Shown one piece after another: positions 54,413-63,081 of a stretch of 64,000 nucleotides of DNA. This stretch comes from Chryseobacterium sp. 39-10 (lineage in GTDB: Bacteria > Bacteroidota > Bacteroidia > Flavobacteriales > Weeksellaceae), in NCBI GenBank assembly GCA_001898255.1, contig MKTK01000007.1:12602-76601 (forward strand). The letters run 5' to 3'. The notes under the pieces are model-generated. The model was given only the letters and a program-made list of their open reading frames with translations. It was not told where the DNA came from and did not search any database. Each line of letters opens with the position of its first letter. Position 1 is the stretch's first letter. Position numbers and translations under genes: made by a program.

Positions 54413-54976
54413 TTATTTTACTCTCTCCAGATAAGATCCGTCTTCTGTATTCACTTTAATTTTGTCGCCAGCTTCGATGAACAGGGGAACCATTACACGA
54501 GCTCCGGTTTCTACGATGGCGTTTTTCAATGCATTTGTGGCCGTATTTCCTTTTACACCCGGATCAGCTTCAATGACATCTAAATAAACCGTTGGTGGAA
54601 TTTCAGCAGAAAGTGGCGATTCATCAGCTTCCTTTAAGATGATGGTCACTTCTTCGCCCGGCTTCATAAACTGTGCATTTTCGATCATGTCTTTATTAAT
54701 GTAGATTTGCGAAAAATCCTCATTATTCATAAAGTGAAAACCATTTTCATCATCATAAAGATATTGGAATTTTCGGGTAATCACCTTCACCTCATCAATG
54801 CGGTGACCAGCCGAAAAAGTATTATCAATTACCTTTCCGTTGGTTACAGATTTTAATTTTGTTCTTACGAATGCGGGTCCTTTTCCCGGTTTTACGTGTA
54901 AAAATTCGATTACTTTAAAGATATCGTTGCTATATTCAATGCAAAGTCCTTTTTTAATGTCGTTGCTTGTTGCCAT
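54413..54976 (-). CDS. efp: Elongation factor P
   Basis: A 187-residue protein with the EF-P signature HVKPGKGPAFVRTKLKS, in which Lys of PGKGPAF is the modified residue at the tip of domain I. Three OB-like domains end in GDKIKVNTEDGSYLERVK. It rescues ribosomes stalled at polyproline stretches. It sits in the lipid A operon between lpxA and the second LpxD-like gene. Confidence 0.97.
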   Translation of the reverse strand: MATSNDIKKGLCIEYSNDIFKVIEFLHVKPGKGPAFVRTKLKSVTNGKVIDNTFSAGHRIDEVKVITRKFQYLYDDENGFHFMNNEDFSQIYINKDMIENAQFMKPGEEVTIILKEADESPLSAEIPPTVYLDVIEADPGVKGNTATNALKNAIVETGARVMVPLFIEAGDKIKVNTEDGSYLERVK

Positions 54977-55027
54977 TTATATGCTAATGTATTATGATTT
55001 TAATTTAATGAGAAAGTGTTTTTTATT

Positions 55028-55816
55028 TTATTCTTTTCCGGTACCGTAACCCTTTACGATGCCTCGCGGAGAATTTTTGATGAACTCAAGAATTTCATCA
55101 CGTTCTGCTGTAGGAAGCATCTCTTTTTCAATCATGACGGTTGCCTGCGAAACATTCACTTTGCTTTGAAAAAGGTAGCGGTAGATTTTTTGGATCTCAA
55201 ATATTTTTTCATTGTTGAACCCTCGTCGTCTCAATCCTACAGAATTGATTCCTGCATAAGAAATGGGATCTCTACCTACTTTAATATAAGGAGGAACATC
55301 TTTTCGCACTAGCGAGCCACCAGAAATCATCGTGTGCTTCCCTATTTTACCAAATTGTTGTACTGCAGAAAGACCGCCCATTACGGTAAAATCACCAATT
55401 TCCACATGTCCAGCGATTCCACAGCCATTAGCTATAATAACGTTATTACCGATTACGCAATCGTGAGCAATGTGAGCTGTTGCCATGATCAGGCAGTTGG
55501 AACCTACTTTGGTATAACCCGACGCCTTGGTACCGCGGTTAACGGTAACACATTCGCGAAGTGTGGTATTATCTCCAATAATAGTTTGCGTATCTTCACC
55601 GTCAAACTTGAGATCTTGAGGAATGGCCGAGATCACCGTGCCTGGAAAAATTTTGCAGTTTTTGCCTATTCTAGCTCCATCCATAATGGTGACATTGGAA
55701 CCAATCCAAGTTCCTTCACCAATTTCCACATCACCTGCGATGGTGGTAAATGGTTCTACAATGACATTTTTCTTGATTTTCGCACGTTTGTCTACTGCGG
55801 CTAGCTGATGTATCAT
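55028..55816 (-). CDS. lpxA: UDP-N-acetylglucosamine acyltransferase
   Basis: A 262-residue left-handed beta-helix enzyme: MIHQLAAVDKRAKIKKN, many hexapeptide repeats, CVTVNRGT and the catalytic His in MATAHIAHDCVIGN. The ISYAGINSVGLRRRGF block and helical C-terminus are characteristic. First acylation of lipid A. Its start overlaps the end of lpxC/fabZ by 4 bases (ATGA type). Confidence 0.97.
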   Translation of the reverse strand: MIHQLAAVDKRAKIKKNVIVEPFTTIAGDVEIGEGTWIGSNVTIMDGARIGKNCKIFPGTVISAIPQDLKFDGEDTQTIIGDNTTLRECVTVNRGTKASGYTKVGSNCLIMATAHIAHDCVIGNNVIIANGCGIAGHVEIGDFTVMGGLSAVQQFGKIGKHTMISGGSLVRKDVPPYIKVGRDPISYAGINSVGLRRRGFNNEKIFEIQKIYRYLFQSKVNVSQATVMIEKEMLPTAERDEILEFIKNSPRGIVKGYGTGKE

Positions 55817-57213
55817 TCGTCGATTCTGTTTTTAGCAACTTGGGCCATCAGTTCTGCTTCCACTACAACACTGTCGCCAACATATCCAAACCCCTGCATG
55901 TGCACGATACCTCTTCTGATGGGAGTTATGAGTTCAATTTTAAAGATCATCGTATCTCCTGGAACCACCTTTTTCTTGAATTTCACCTTGTCCATTTTGA
56001 TGAAATAGGTAGAGTAATTTTCAGGATCGGGTACACTCGCCAATACCAATATTCCACCAGTTTGCGCTAATGCTTCCACTTGCAAAACTCCTGGCATCAC
56101 TGGTTCTTTAGGGAAATGACCTACAAAAAACGGCTCATTGAACGTTACATTTTTAAGCCCTACAACATGTTTATCCGAAAGTTCAAGAATTTTATCAATC
56201 AATAAAAAAGGATAACGGTGGGGCATCAACCGCATAATGCCATTGATGTCGAAAACCGGCTGTTTGTTGATATCGATATCAGGAACGTTTTTCTTTTTTT
56301 GCAACTTCCATTGGCGGTTAAGTTTCTTTGCAAACTGTGTGTTAACAAAATGTCCCGGTTTGTTGGCAATCACTTTCCCTTTAATTTTAACACCTACCAA
56401 AGCTAAATCACCAATGACATCGAGTAACTTATGGCGGGCTGCCTCATTGGGAAAATTCAGGGTAAGATTATCAAGAATTCCATTCGGGCGGATGGAAATA
56501 TTATCTTTATGAAAAGCTTTTTTCAGTTTCTCTGCAGTTTCCGGAGTAAGATCCTTATCTACGTACACAATGGCATTCGAAATATCACCTCCACGAATTA
56601 AACCAGCGTCCAGCAACATTTCTAGTTCGTGCAGGAAACTAAATGTTCTTGCACTGGCTATTTCGTCTTTAAACTCAGAAATATCTTTCAGCGTGGCGTT
56701 CTGTGTTCCTAATACTTTCGTACCAAAATCGACCATGGTCGTTACTTCATAGGTATCAGAGGGAATGATGGTCAGCTCAGAACCAGTTGTTGGATCAGTA
56801 TAATTCAGTACTTCTTTAATCACCAAGTATTCGCGCACCACATTCTGTTCTTCGATGCCAACTTTTTCAATGGCTTCCACGAAAAACTTAGAAGAACCAT
56901 CCATAATGGGCGGTTCTGCACTGTTGATTTCAAGAATGGCATTATCGATATCACAACCTACCAATGCCGCAAGAACATGCTCGCAAGTATGAACCCGTAC
57001 GCCCAACTTTTCGAGTGTTGTTCCACGTTCTGTGGTCGTTACATAATTAACATCGGCTTCCACATGAGGTGTTCCTTCCAGATCAGTTCGGACGAATACG
57101 AAACCTGTATTTTCTTTAGCGGGTTTTATCGTCAATGTTACCTGATGACCGGTATGGAGCCCGATTCCTGACATCGAAACTTCCGCTTTTAGTGTTTTTT
57201 GTTTATCACTCAT
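55813..57213 (-). CDS. Bifunctional LpxC deacetylase / FabZ dehydratase fusion
   Basis: A 466-residue fusion. The LpxC part (about 1-310) starts MSDKQKTLKAEVSMSGIGLHTG and holds the Zn motif HTCEHVLAALVG and MDGSSKFFVEAIE. The FabZ part (about 325-466) holds MPHRYPFLLIDKI with the catalytic His and GHFPKEPVMPGVLQVEALAQ with the Glu. The first half commits UDP-acyl-GlcNAc to lipid A; the second dehydrates 3-hydroxyacyl-ACP, the acyl donor. Such fusions are known in Bacteroidota. It overlaps lpxD by 8 bases and lpxA by 4, so expression is tightly coupled. Confidence 0.96.
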   Translation of the reverse strand: MSDKQKTLKAEVSMSGIGLHTGHQVTLTIKPAKENTGFVFVRTDLEGTPHVEADVNYVTTTERGTTLEKLGVRVHTCEHVLAALVGCDIDNAILEINSAEPPIMDGSSKFFVEAIEKVGIEEQNVVREYLVIKEVLNYTDPTTGSELTIIPSDTYEVTTMVDFGTKVLGTQNATLKDISEFKDEIASARTFSFLHELEMLLDAGLIRGGDISNAIVYVDKDLTPETAEKLKKAFHKDNISIRPNGILDNLTLNFPNEAARHKLLDVIGDLALVGVKIKGKVIANKPGHFVNTQFAKKLNRQWKLQKKKNVPDIDINKQPVFDINGIMRLMPHRYPFLLIDKILELSDKHVVGLKNVTFNEPFFVGHFPKEPVMPGVLQVEALAQTGGILVLASVPDPENYSTYFIKMDKVKFKKKVVPGDTMIFKIELITPIRRGIVHMQGFGYVGDSVVVEAELMAQVAKNRIDE

Positions 57214-58237
57214 TACTGTGATCTTTTGAGTTAGATTCAAGTTTAGCAATTCTTTCAACGATTTCGGCAAAATTCCGGAAATGGACATAATTTCTGCGAT
57301 AATCCCTTGCATTGATTGCAGGCGAGCCGTACAGAATTTCACCGTCTTTCGCGCTGCTGTTTACCCCACTCTGCGCCTGAATTTTCACTTGATTTCCTAT
57401 CTGAATATGCCCAACAATTCCGACCTGTCCGCCAATCTGATTCCAGTCGCCAATAACAGTGGAACCTGCAATTCCTGCCTGAGCGGCAATCACATTATGC
57501 TGCCCTATTTTCACATTGTGTGCAATCTGAATAAGATTATCAATCTTAGTCCCTTTGCCAATAATAGTTGATCCTATTGTTCCACGATCAATACTGCAAT
57601 TGGAACCAATTTCCACCTGGTCTTCGATTACAACATTACCCAACTGGGGAATTTTTTGATAACCATCTTTGGTGGGTTGAAAACCAAACCCGTCCGAACC
57701 GACAACAGTGTTGGAATGAATGATGCAATTGTCGCCAATCACACAATAGTCATAAACCCGAACGCCGCTATACAGCACACAGTTTTTGCCTATTTTGACA
57801 TTTTTTCCGATATAAACATGTGGGTAAATCTGACTTCCGTCGCCAATTTTCACTTTTTCCGAAACGCAGGTAAACGCACCTACGTAAACATTTTCGCCAA
57901 CCACCGAACTCTCATGAAAAACAGCCCCTTCCTCGATTCCCGATTTACGACCCTGCATTTCTTTGTAGAGATTCATTAAAACCTGGAATGAGAGGTAAGC
58001 GTCCTCCACTGCAATAATTGTTTTGGAGTAATTTTCTTTGGTTAATAGTTTTTCGGAAACAATGAGCACAGAACATTCCGACGAGTCGATATAATCTGCA
58101 AATCTTTCTTGGGCAATGAACGAAAGGTGACCTTCCTCGCCACTTTCAATCGGTGAAACCCCGTTGATAACGGCGTTCTCATCACCAATAATTCTCCCGT
58201 TGATAAAACCTGCAATTTGTGATGCACTAAATTCCAT
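57206..58237 (-). CDS. lpxD: UDP-3-O-(3-hydroxymyristoyl)glucosamine N-acyltransferase
   Basis: A 343-residue protein, MEFSASQIAGFINGRIIGDE at the start. Its domains are an N-terminal uridine-binding domain, a hexapeptide-repeat helix, and the catalytic His in NLIQIAHNVKIGQHN with NVIAAQAGIAGST. It adds the N-linked acyl chain in lipid A synthesis. The start is the ATG at 58237, 6 bases after a -7 TATCTTTG; a TTG further upstream would fall inside the promoter. Confidence 0.95.
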   Translation of the reverse strand: MEFSASQIAGFINGRIIGDENAVINGVSPIESGEEGHLSFIAQERFADYIDSSECSVLIVSEKLLTKENYSKTIIAVEDAYLSFQVLMNLYKEMQGRKSGIEEGAVFHESSVVGENVYVGAFTCVSEKVKIGDGSQIYPHVYIGKNVKIGKNCVLYSGVRVYDYCVIGDNCIIHSNTVVGSDGFGFQPTKDGYQKIPQLGNVVIEDQVEIGSNCSIDRGTIGSTIIGKGTKIDNLIQIAHNVKIGQHNVIAAQAGIAGSTVIGDWNQIGGQVGIVGHIQIGNQVKIQAQSGVNSSAKDGEILYGSPAINARDYRRNYVHFRNFAEIVERIAKLESNSKDHSNE

Positions 58238-58243
58238 ATCCTG

Positions 58244-58251
58244 CAAAGATA
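58244..58251 (-). promoter_or_regulatory. -7 element TATCTTTG of the lipid A operon
   Basis: CAAAGATA on the plus strand. The ATG of lpxD begins 7 bases beyond the final G, near the expected transcription start, which rules out the TTG at 58246. Confidence 0.7.
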
Positions 58252-58339
58252 ATAAATAATGATTTACGCCCTACCATTTTAGCAATTTAAGGATAGAAAA
58301 TTAAACACCTAAAACGACAAGAAAAAGAAAAAAAACAAT

Positions 58340-59554
58340 TTAGATCTCGCGCGGAAAAGCCAGGATAAATCGCTTTGTTGGCTGACTGATCGATGTGGAT
58401 AAAAGCTGATTTTCCGAACGATCGAGGGTGATTTTTCTTCCATCTTTCTGCAGCAGGTAAATCGGCTGTTTTTCAGTATTATAAGGCAAAACAGAAAGCG
58501 AAATATGATCTACAAGCTCCGCTCCGCTTTGTATACTGAACTTTTCGTTTGCAGCATTGATTTTAGCGGTAACAAATTCATCTGTAAAAGGTTTTGATGA
58601 AATGATGGTCTTCGGAAAACGGCGCTCAATCACCCATTGGCAAAGATGGGAAAGCACGAAATCATCGTGGCAAGCCCAGAATTTCATGGCCTGAATGATG
58701 TCGTTGTCATCAAGTTCGGTAAATCGCCTAACATCTTCTTCCGAGGCGCTTTCGAAATGCGTTTTATTCAGGAAATACTTTAAATTATCCGATGCGGGTA
58801 GGGAAACACCCAAATGAGTAAGTTCTTTCGCCCTTTTCAGAATTTTTACCAAAAGATGCTCTGCCAAAGCTGCCGTTTTGTGGTAATAAACCTGCCAGTA
58901 CATGAACATTCTTGCAGTAAGAAAATTCTCAATCGAGTAAATTCCTTTGGCATCAATCACCAATTCATCATCAGCCACATTCATCATCGAAATGATTCGC
59001 TGTGCGTTTACATTACCTTCCGAAACACCTGTGTAGAAACTGTCTCGTTTAAGATAATCTAAGCGGTCCACATCCAGTTGGGACGAAATAAGTTGATTAA
59101 AAAACTTCCTGCTGTACTTGCCCTGAAACATTTCCATGGCCACTGAGAGCTCACCACCCAATTCCTGATTCATTTTATGCATCAGCAACAGCGATAACTT
59201 TTCGTGATGCCAATCATCCATCAACATATTTTCTAAGGCATGCGAAAACGGACCATGACCCACATCATGCAGTAAAATAGCGAGCATCGCCGATTTTTCT
59301 TCATCTTTCGAAATCTGCACTCCTTTCATTTTCAACGTTTCCAACGCGGTAAACATCAGGTGCATAGCGCCTAAAGCATGATGAAACCTCGTGTGTGTTG
59401 CTCCCGGAAAAATTAAACTCAATAAACCGGTTTGCGAAATCCTTCTTAATCGCTGAAAATAAGGATGCTCGATGACATCGAAAAGAATTTCATGCGGTAT
59501 GGAAATAAAACCGTGCACCGGATCATTAATGATTTTAAACTTGTTGGTGTGCAT
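58340..59554 (-). CDS. HD-domain nucleotide phosphohydrolase (dGTPase-like)
   Basis: A 404-residue protein with the HD motif as THTRFHHALGAMHLM, then ILLHDVGHGPFSHALENML and QLDVDRLDYLKRDSF. This is the SamHD1/YdhJ-type dNTP triphosphohydrolase pattern, with metal-binding His and Asp in place. Predicted to degrade dNTPs or related nucleotides. It ends about 100 bases upstream of lpxD and is on the same strand, but the promoter at 58244 makes lpxD separately transcribed. Confidence 0.88.
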   Translation of the reverse strand: MHTNKFKIINDPVHGFISIPHEILFDVIEHPYFQRLRRISQTGLLSLIFPGATHTRFHHALGAMHLMFTALETLKMKGVQISKDEEKSAMLAILLHDVGHGPFSHALENMLMDDWHHEKLSLLLMHKMNQELGGELSVAMEMFQGKYSRKFFNQLISSQLDVDRLDYLKRDSFYTGVSEGNVNAQRIISMMNVADDELVIDAKGIYSIENFLTARMFMYWQVYYHKTAALAEHLLVKILKRAKELTHLGVSLPASDNLKYFLNKTHFESASEEDVRRFTELDDNDIIQAMKFWACHDDFVLSHLCQWVIERRFPKTIISSKPFTDEFVTAKINAANEKFSIQSGAELVDHISLSVLPYNTEKQPIYLLQKDGRKITLDRSENQLLSTSISQPTKRFILAFPREI

Positions 59555-59645
59555 ATTGCATAAAAATTAAGCATTGGCGAAGGTGCAAATTTACGGTTTT
59601 CGGTTTTGATCTAAAAGTTGCGGAGAACCAAGAAACACGTCCTGA

Positions 59646-59705
59646 ATTTAACCAAATTTTAACGTGGTTTTAAACAAAACTTGGCATAATTTGGTCGTAT
59701 TTTTG
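59646..59705 (+). promoter_or_regulatory. Candidate porX promoter with phased TTAA half-sites
   Basis: A -7 TATTTTTG is at 59698-59705. Upstream, TTAA cores at 59648, 59659 and 59670 are exactly 11 bases apart inside TTTAACC, TTTTAACG and TTTTAAAC. The 140-base leader to the porX ATG holds no gene. Confidence 0.4.
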
Positions 59706-59850
59706 ATGGCTTTCAGAAGCGATCTTTCCACCACTTTAAGGTTGAATATTCTTCCTCTTATTTTGAGTGAATTGATGAACGTTACCCGTGGAATACGCAG
59801 ATCGTGAGCGAATTTTAGCCCTAATTTTAAAATTAAATAAGTAATATAAC

Positions 59851-61392
59851 ATGTCGAAACTGATTTGGATTGATGATGAAGTGGATTTACTTAAACCTCA
59901 TATTGTTTTTTTGGAAAGTAAAGGATATGAAGTTTCCCCGGTAAATAATGTTAATGAAGCATTGGAAATGATTGAAAAAGAAAATTTTCAACTCGCTTTG
60001 TTGGACGAAAATATGCCTGGAATTTCCGGTTTGGAAGCCATACCGATGATTAAAAATATCGATTCTGCCATTAAAATTGTAATGGTGACCAAAAATGAAG
60101 AGGAATCCATTATGGAGCAGGCCATTGGTTCTCAAATTGCTGATTATATCCTTAAACCAGTAAATCCTAACCAGGTATTGCTCTCGCTGAAAAAGAATCT
60201 TCAGGAAGAAACATTGGTGGAGCAGAAAACTATTTTGGAATACCAACAAGAATTTCGCAACCTCTCTATGGAGCTTTCGTACCTGAAAACTTACCAAGAC
60301 TGGGCAGAATATTATAAGAAAATCTTGAATTGGGAAATTAAATTCGACAAGGTTTTCGACAGTGAGTTTTCGGAGCTGTTGCAAAGCCAAAAAGAAGAAG
60401 CCAATATTCAGTTTTCCAAATTTATTGAAAGAACTTATGAAGACTGGATGCAGGGAATCAGTAAACCGATGATGAGCCATACTTTGTTTAAAGACAAAGT
60501 GAAACCGGAAGTGGAAAACGAAAAAGTGCTCTTGTTGATGATTGATAACCTGCGATACGACCAATGGAAGGTCATCGAGCCGCTTTTCACCAAATTTTAC
60601 AACAAAACGTCCGAGGATTATTATTTCAGCATTCTACCAACTGCCACGCAGTACGCGCGAAATTCATTTTTTGCGGGTTTGCTGCCGTCGGAAATAGAAA
60701 AACGTTTCCCTCAATACTGGTTCAATGACAATGAGGAAGGCAACAAAAATGAATTTGAACGAGAATTTCTTGAAGATCAAATGAAAAGACTGGGGCTTTC
60801 GTCAAAATCGATGAAGTATCTTAAAATCCTGAATGCAGACTTCGAGCGAAAAGTATTCGATGAGTTCAATCAACATAAAAACAATGATTTACTGGTGATT
60901 GTTTATAATTTTATCGATATTCTTTCACATGCAAAAACCGATAACGTCATTGTAAATCAACTCATTCGGGATGACAAAACCTTTCGTTCACTCACCTACA
61001 ACTGGTTCGAAAACTCTTCATTGCTCAAGATTATTAAAACGGCAGCTGAGAATGGTTTCAAACTGGTGATTACTACAGATCACGGAACAATTTATGTAAA
61101 AAAACCAAGCAAAGTGATTGGCGACCGGGAAACCTCCACCAATATCCGCTATAAAACAGGTAGAAGCTTAACTTATGAAAACAACGACGTGTGGGCCATT
61201 ACCAATCCAGAAAAGTTGTTTCTACCCAAAGGCAACCTGAGCTCAAAATACATATTTGCCAAGAACAATTTTTTTCTTGCCTACCCGAAAAACTATAATC
61301 ACTTTGTGAATTATTATAAAGAGACCTATCAACATGGCGGGATTTCGCTGGAAGAGTGTATTATACCGATCAGTATTATGGAGCCCAAATAG
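59851..61392 (+). CDS. porX: PorX, response regulator of the type IX secretion system
   Basis: A 513-residue protein. The receiver domain has acidic pocket Asp8/Asp9, phosphorylatable Asp52 in LALLDENMPG, Thr80 and Lys102. A long helical linker follows, then a PglZ/alkaline-phosphatase-like domain: LLLMIDNLRYDQWK (metal Asp), ILPTATQYARNSFFAGLLPSEIEKRFP and VITTDHGTIYVKKP. In Porphyromonas and Flavobacterium, PorX with the kinase PorY controls T9SS function, and the PglZ domain has phosphodiesterase activity. Monocistronic; porY is not in the window. Confidence 0.93.
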   Translation: MSKLIWIDDEVDLLKPHIVFLESKGYEVSPVNNVNEALEMIEKENFQLALLDENMPGISGLEAIPMIKNIDSAIKIVMVTKNEEESIMEQAIGSQIADYILKPVNPNQVLLSLKKNLQEETLVEQKTILEYQQEFRNLSMELSYLKTYQDWAEYYKKILNWEIKFDKVFDSEFSELLQSQKEEANIQFSKFIERTYEDWMQGISKPMMSHTLFKDKVKPEVENEKVLLLMIDNLRYDQWKVIEPLFTKFYNKTSEDYYFSILPTATQYARNSFFAGLLPSEIEKRFPQYWFNDNEEGNKNEFEREFLEDQMKRLGLSSKSMKYLKILNADFERKVFDEFNQHKNNDLLVIVYNFIDILSHAKTDNVIVNQLIRDDKTFRSLTYNWFENSSLLKIIKTAAENGFKLVITTDHGTIYVKKPSKVIGDRETSTNIRYKTGRSLTYENNDVWAITNPEKLFLPKGNLSSKYIFAKNNFFLAYPKNYNHFVNYYKETYQHGGISLEECIIPISIMEPK

Positions 61393-61424
61393 TTTTTTTC
61401 ATAGTTTATTTAATTTGGGATCCG

Positions 61425-61458
61425 GGCGGAAAAAACCTTTGGTTTTTTCCGCCTTTTT
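61425..61458 (+). terminator. Terminator of porX
   Basis: A 13-bp perfect stem GGCGGAAAAAACC (61425-61437) / GGTTTTTTCCGCC (61441-61453), 3-base loop, then TTTTT. Confidence 0.94.
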
Positions 61459-61563
61459 CTATGGAATAGTCAGCAATATGTTTAATTCTCTTGTGGAAGA
61501 GATTCTTTGCAAGGGTTTCCCAATCGCCGAAGATTATGTATTTTTGATAAAAATCAGAAAAAG

Positions 61564-62346
61564 ATGAAAGTCATTTCGTATAATGTCAACGGCATTCGGG
61601 CAGCTTTAACTAAAGATTTTATTGGCTGGCTTAAAGTTGCAGACCCGGATATTATTTGCATTCAGGAAAGTAAAGCTGGAAACGACCAGATTGATGTTGC
61701 TGCCTTCGAAAGCGCTGGCTATCGCAGCTACTGGCATTCGGCACAGCGTAAGGGATACTCCGGTGTTGGAATTGCCTCCAAAATAAAACCCAAACATGTG
61801 GAATTCGGTTGCGGCATTGAGGATTATGACCATGAAGGAAGAATTATCCGTGCCGATTTCGAAGGTTTTTCGGTAATTTCAGTGTACGTTCCGTCTGCAT
61901 CCAATATAGATCGGTTAGGTTTTAAACTGTCATTTTGTGATGATTTTCTGGATTATATTAAGGCCTTAGAAAAAACCATTCCTCATCTAATTATTGCAGG
62001 CGATTTCAATATTTGTCATGAAGCGATTGATATCCATAATCCTGAAGGTCTCAAAAATGTATCCGGGTTTTTACCCATTGAAAGAGAATGGATGACCAGG
62101 TTTATGAATGATTGCCAACTGATCGACACTTTTCGCCATTTCAACAACCAGCCCGACAACTATACGTGGTGGAGCTATCGGCAAAATTCGCGGGCGCGAA
62201 ACAAAGGTTGGCGACTCGATTATGCATTTGCAACCTATCCTATGAAACAGCAATTGTTGAGGGCCGCCATTTTGAAAGAGGCATTTCACTCCGATCACTG
62301 CCCGGTTTTGTTGGAGTTATCGGACCTAAAAAAAACCGGCTCATAA
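61564..62346 (+). CDS. xth: Exodeoxyribonuclease III
   Basis: A 260-residue EEP-family nuclease starting MKVISYNVNGIRAALTKDF. The catalytic residues are IICIQESKAG (Glu), LIIAGDFNICHEAID (Asp-Asn), and the final HSDHCPVLLE (His). It acts as AP endonuclease and 3'-5' exonuclease in base excision repair. The start at 61564 is supported by a -7 TATTTTTG at 61539-61546, since the longer frame begins upstream of it. Its terminator hairpin begins inside the last codons. Confidence 0.96.
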   Translation: MKVISYNVNGIRAALTKDFIGWLKVADPDIICIQESKAGNDQIDVAAFESAGYRSYWHSAQRKGYSGVGIASKIKPKHVEFGCGIEDYDHEGRIIRADFEGFSVISVYVPSASNIDRLGFKLSFCDDFLDYIKALEKTIPHLIIAGDFNICHEAIDIHNPEGLKNVSGFLPIEREWMTRFMNDCQLIDTFRHFNNQPDNYTWWSYRQNSRARNKGWRLDYAFATYPMKQQLLRAAILKEAFHSDHCPVLLELSDLKKTGS

Positions 62347-62356
62347 GAACCGGTTT
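62333..62356. terminator. Hairpin between convergent xth and rlpA-like genes
   Basis: AAACCGG (62333-62339) / CCGGTTT (62350-62356), preceded by an A run and followed by TTTTTC. It can serve both directions and starts within the xth C-terminal codons. Confidence 0.7.
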
Positions 62357-62375
62357 CACTTTTTCAATGTAAACA

Positions 62376-62753
62376 TTAATCGTTTTCGATAATTTCATAT
62401 TCAATTGGCATGGTTCCTATATTAGGATCACCAATTGTTTTGTACGCTGCCTTTGAAAGATCAAGCGCTCTGGAAGAATGAAAAGGACCTCGGTCATTTA
62501 TTTTTACTTCCACGCTTTTACCCGTTCTCAGGTTGGTTACTTTCAGCTTAGTGCCGAAAGGGAGCGTTCTGTTGGCCGCTGTAAAAGATGCATTGCTGAA
62601 TACTTCACCGCTGGCTGTTTTTCTACCGTTGAATTTATCGTGGTAGTACGATGCAAAACTGGTCTTTTTAGCATCATTGGCACTATTATTGAATGATAAT
62701 AAGCCAAGTGTTGAAATCATCATTATGATTACGAGAATTCCTCTTTTCATCAT
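62376..62753 (-). CDS. RlpA-like double-psi beta-barrel (DPBB) lipoprotein/secreted protein
   Basis: A 125-residue protein with an N-terminal signal peptide (MMKRGILVIIMMISTLGLL), then the RlpA DPBB: ASYYHDKFNGRKTASGEVFS, LPFGTKLKVTNLRTG, VKINDRGPFHSSRALDLSKAAY. It lacks a SPOR domain and a clear lipobox. Family members cleave or bind naked glycan strands in peptidoglycan during division. A TTG-N18-TAAATTTG promoter and a long array of TTAA elements lie upstream. Confidence 0.9.
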   Translation of the reverse strand: MMKRGILVIIMMISTLGLLSFNNSANDAKKTSFASYYHDKFNGRKTASGEVFSNASFTAANRTLPFGTKLKVTNLRTGKSVEVKINDRGPFHSSRALDLSKAAYKTIGDPNIGTMPIEYEIIEND

Positions 62754-62782
62754 TTTGAATTATTTTAGGGGTTTTGACGTTG

Positions 62783-62811
62783 CAAATTTATTCGTAAAAA
62801 CCAAGCCCCAA
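62783..62811 (-). promoter_or_regulatory. Promoter of the rlpA-like gene
   Basis: The minus-strand -7 TAAATTTG is at 62790-62783; TTG at 62811-62809 with an 18-base spacer. The ATG follows 29 bases later. Confidence 0.7.
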
Positions 62812-62821
62812 CAACCAAAAT

Positions 62822-62945
62822 GTTAAACATCGTTAAGCAATTCTTAAAATTTTGTTAAATAATCTTTGAAAGTCTTTATTCATAGGGGTTATCAGATATT
62901 GTTAAATAGTGTTAAAAGCTTTAACCAGATGTTAAGATTATTAAC
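62822..62945. promoter_or_regulatory. Phased TTAA/GTTAA array upstream of the rlpA-like promoter
   Basis: In the 328-base gap before rimO, TTAA cores begin at 62823, 62833, 62844, 62855 and, after 47 bases, at 62902, 62912, 62921, 62932, 62941. Spacing is 9-11 bases within groups, one DNA turn. Most are GTTAA on one strand or the other. The rest of the gap holds only the rimO terminator. Confidence 0.5.
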
Positions 62946-63007
62946 TAATTGTTGCATACTATCTACAATAATGTACTTTCAACCCTCTATTAATCAGCAT
63001 TCAGGTA

Positions 63008-63038
63008 AAAAATAAAACTCCCAGAAATCTGAAAGTTT
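63008..63038 (-). terminator. Terminator of rimO
   Basis: Minus-strand stem AAACTTTCAG / CTGGGAGTTT (two G-U pairs) followed by a T-rich stretch, about 45 bases after the stop. Confidence 0.72.
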
Positions 63039-63081
63039 TTATTTGAATTATTGATAAAAAATATCGTTATTTTTCCTTTTT

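Noticed and set aside
58238-58246. TTG start for lpxD
   Set aside because: Lies inside the TATCTTTG -7 element; the ATG at 58237 is better placed.
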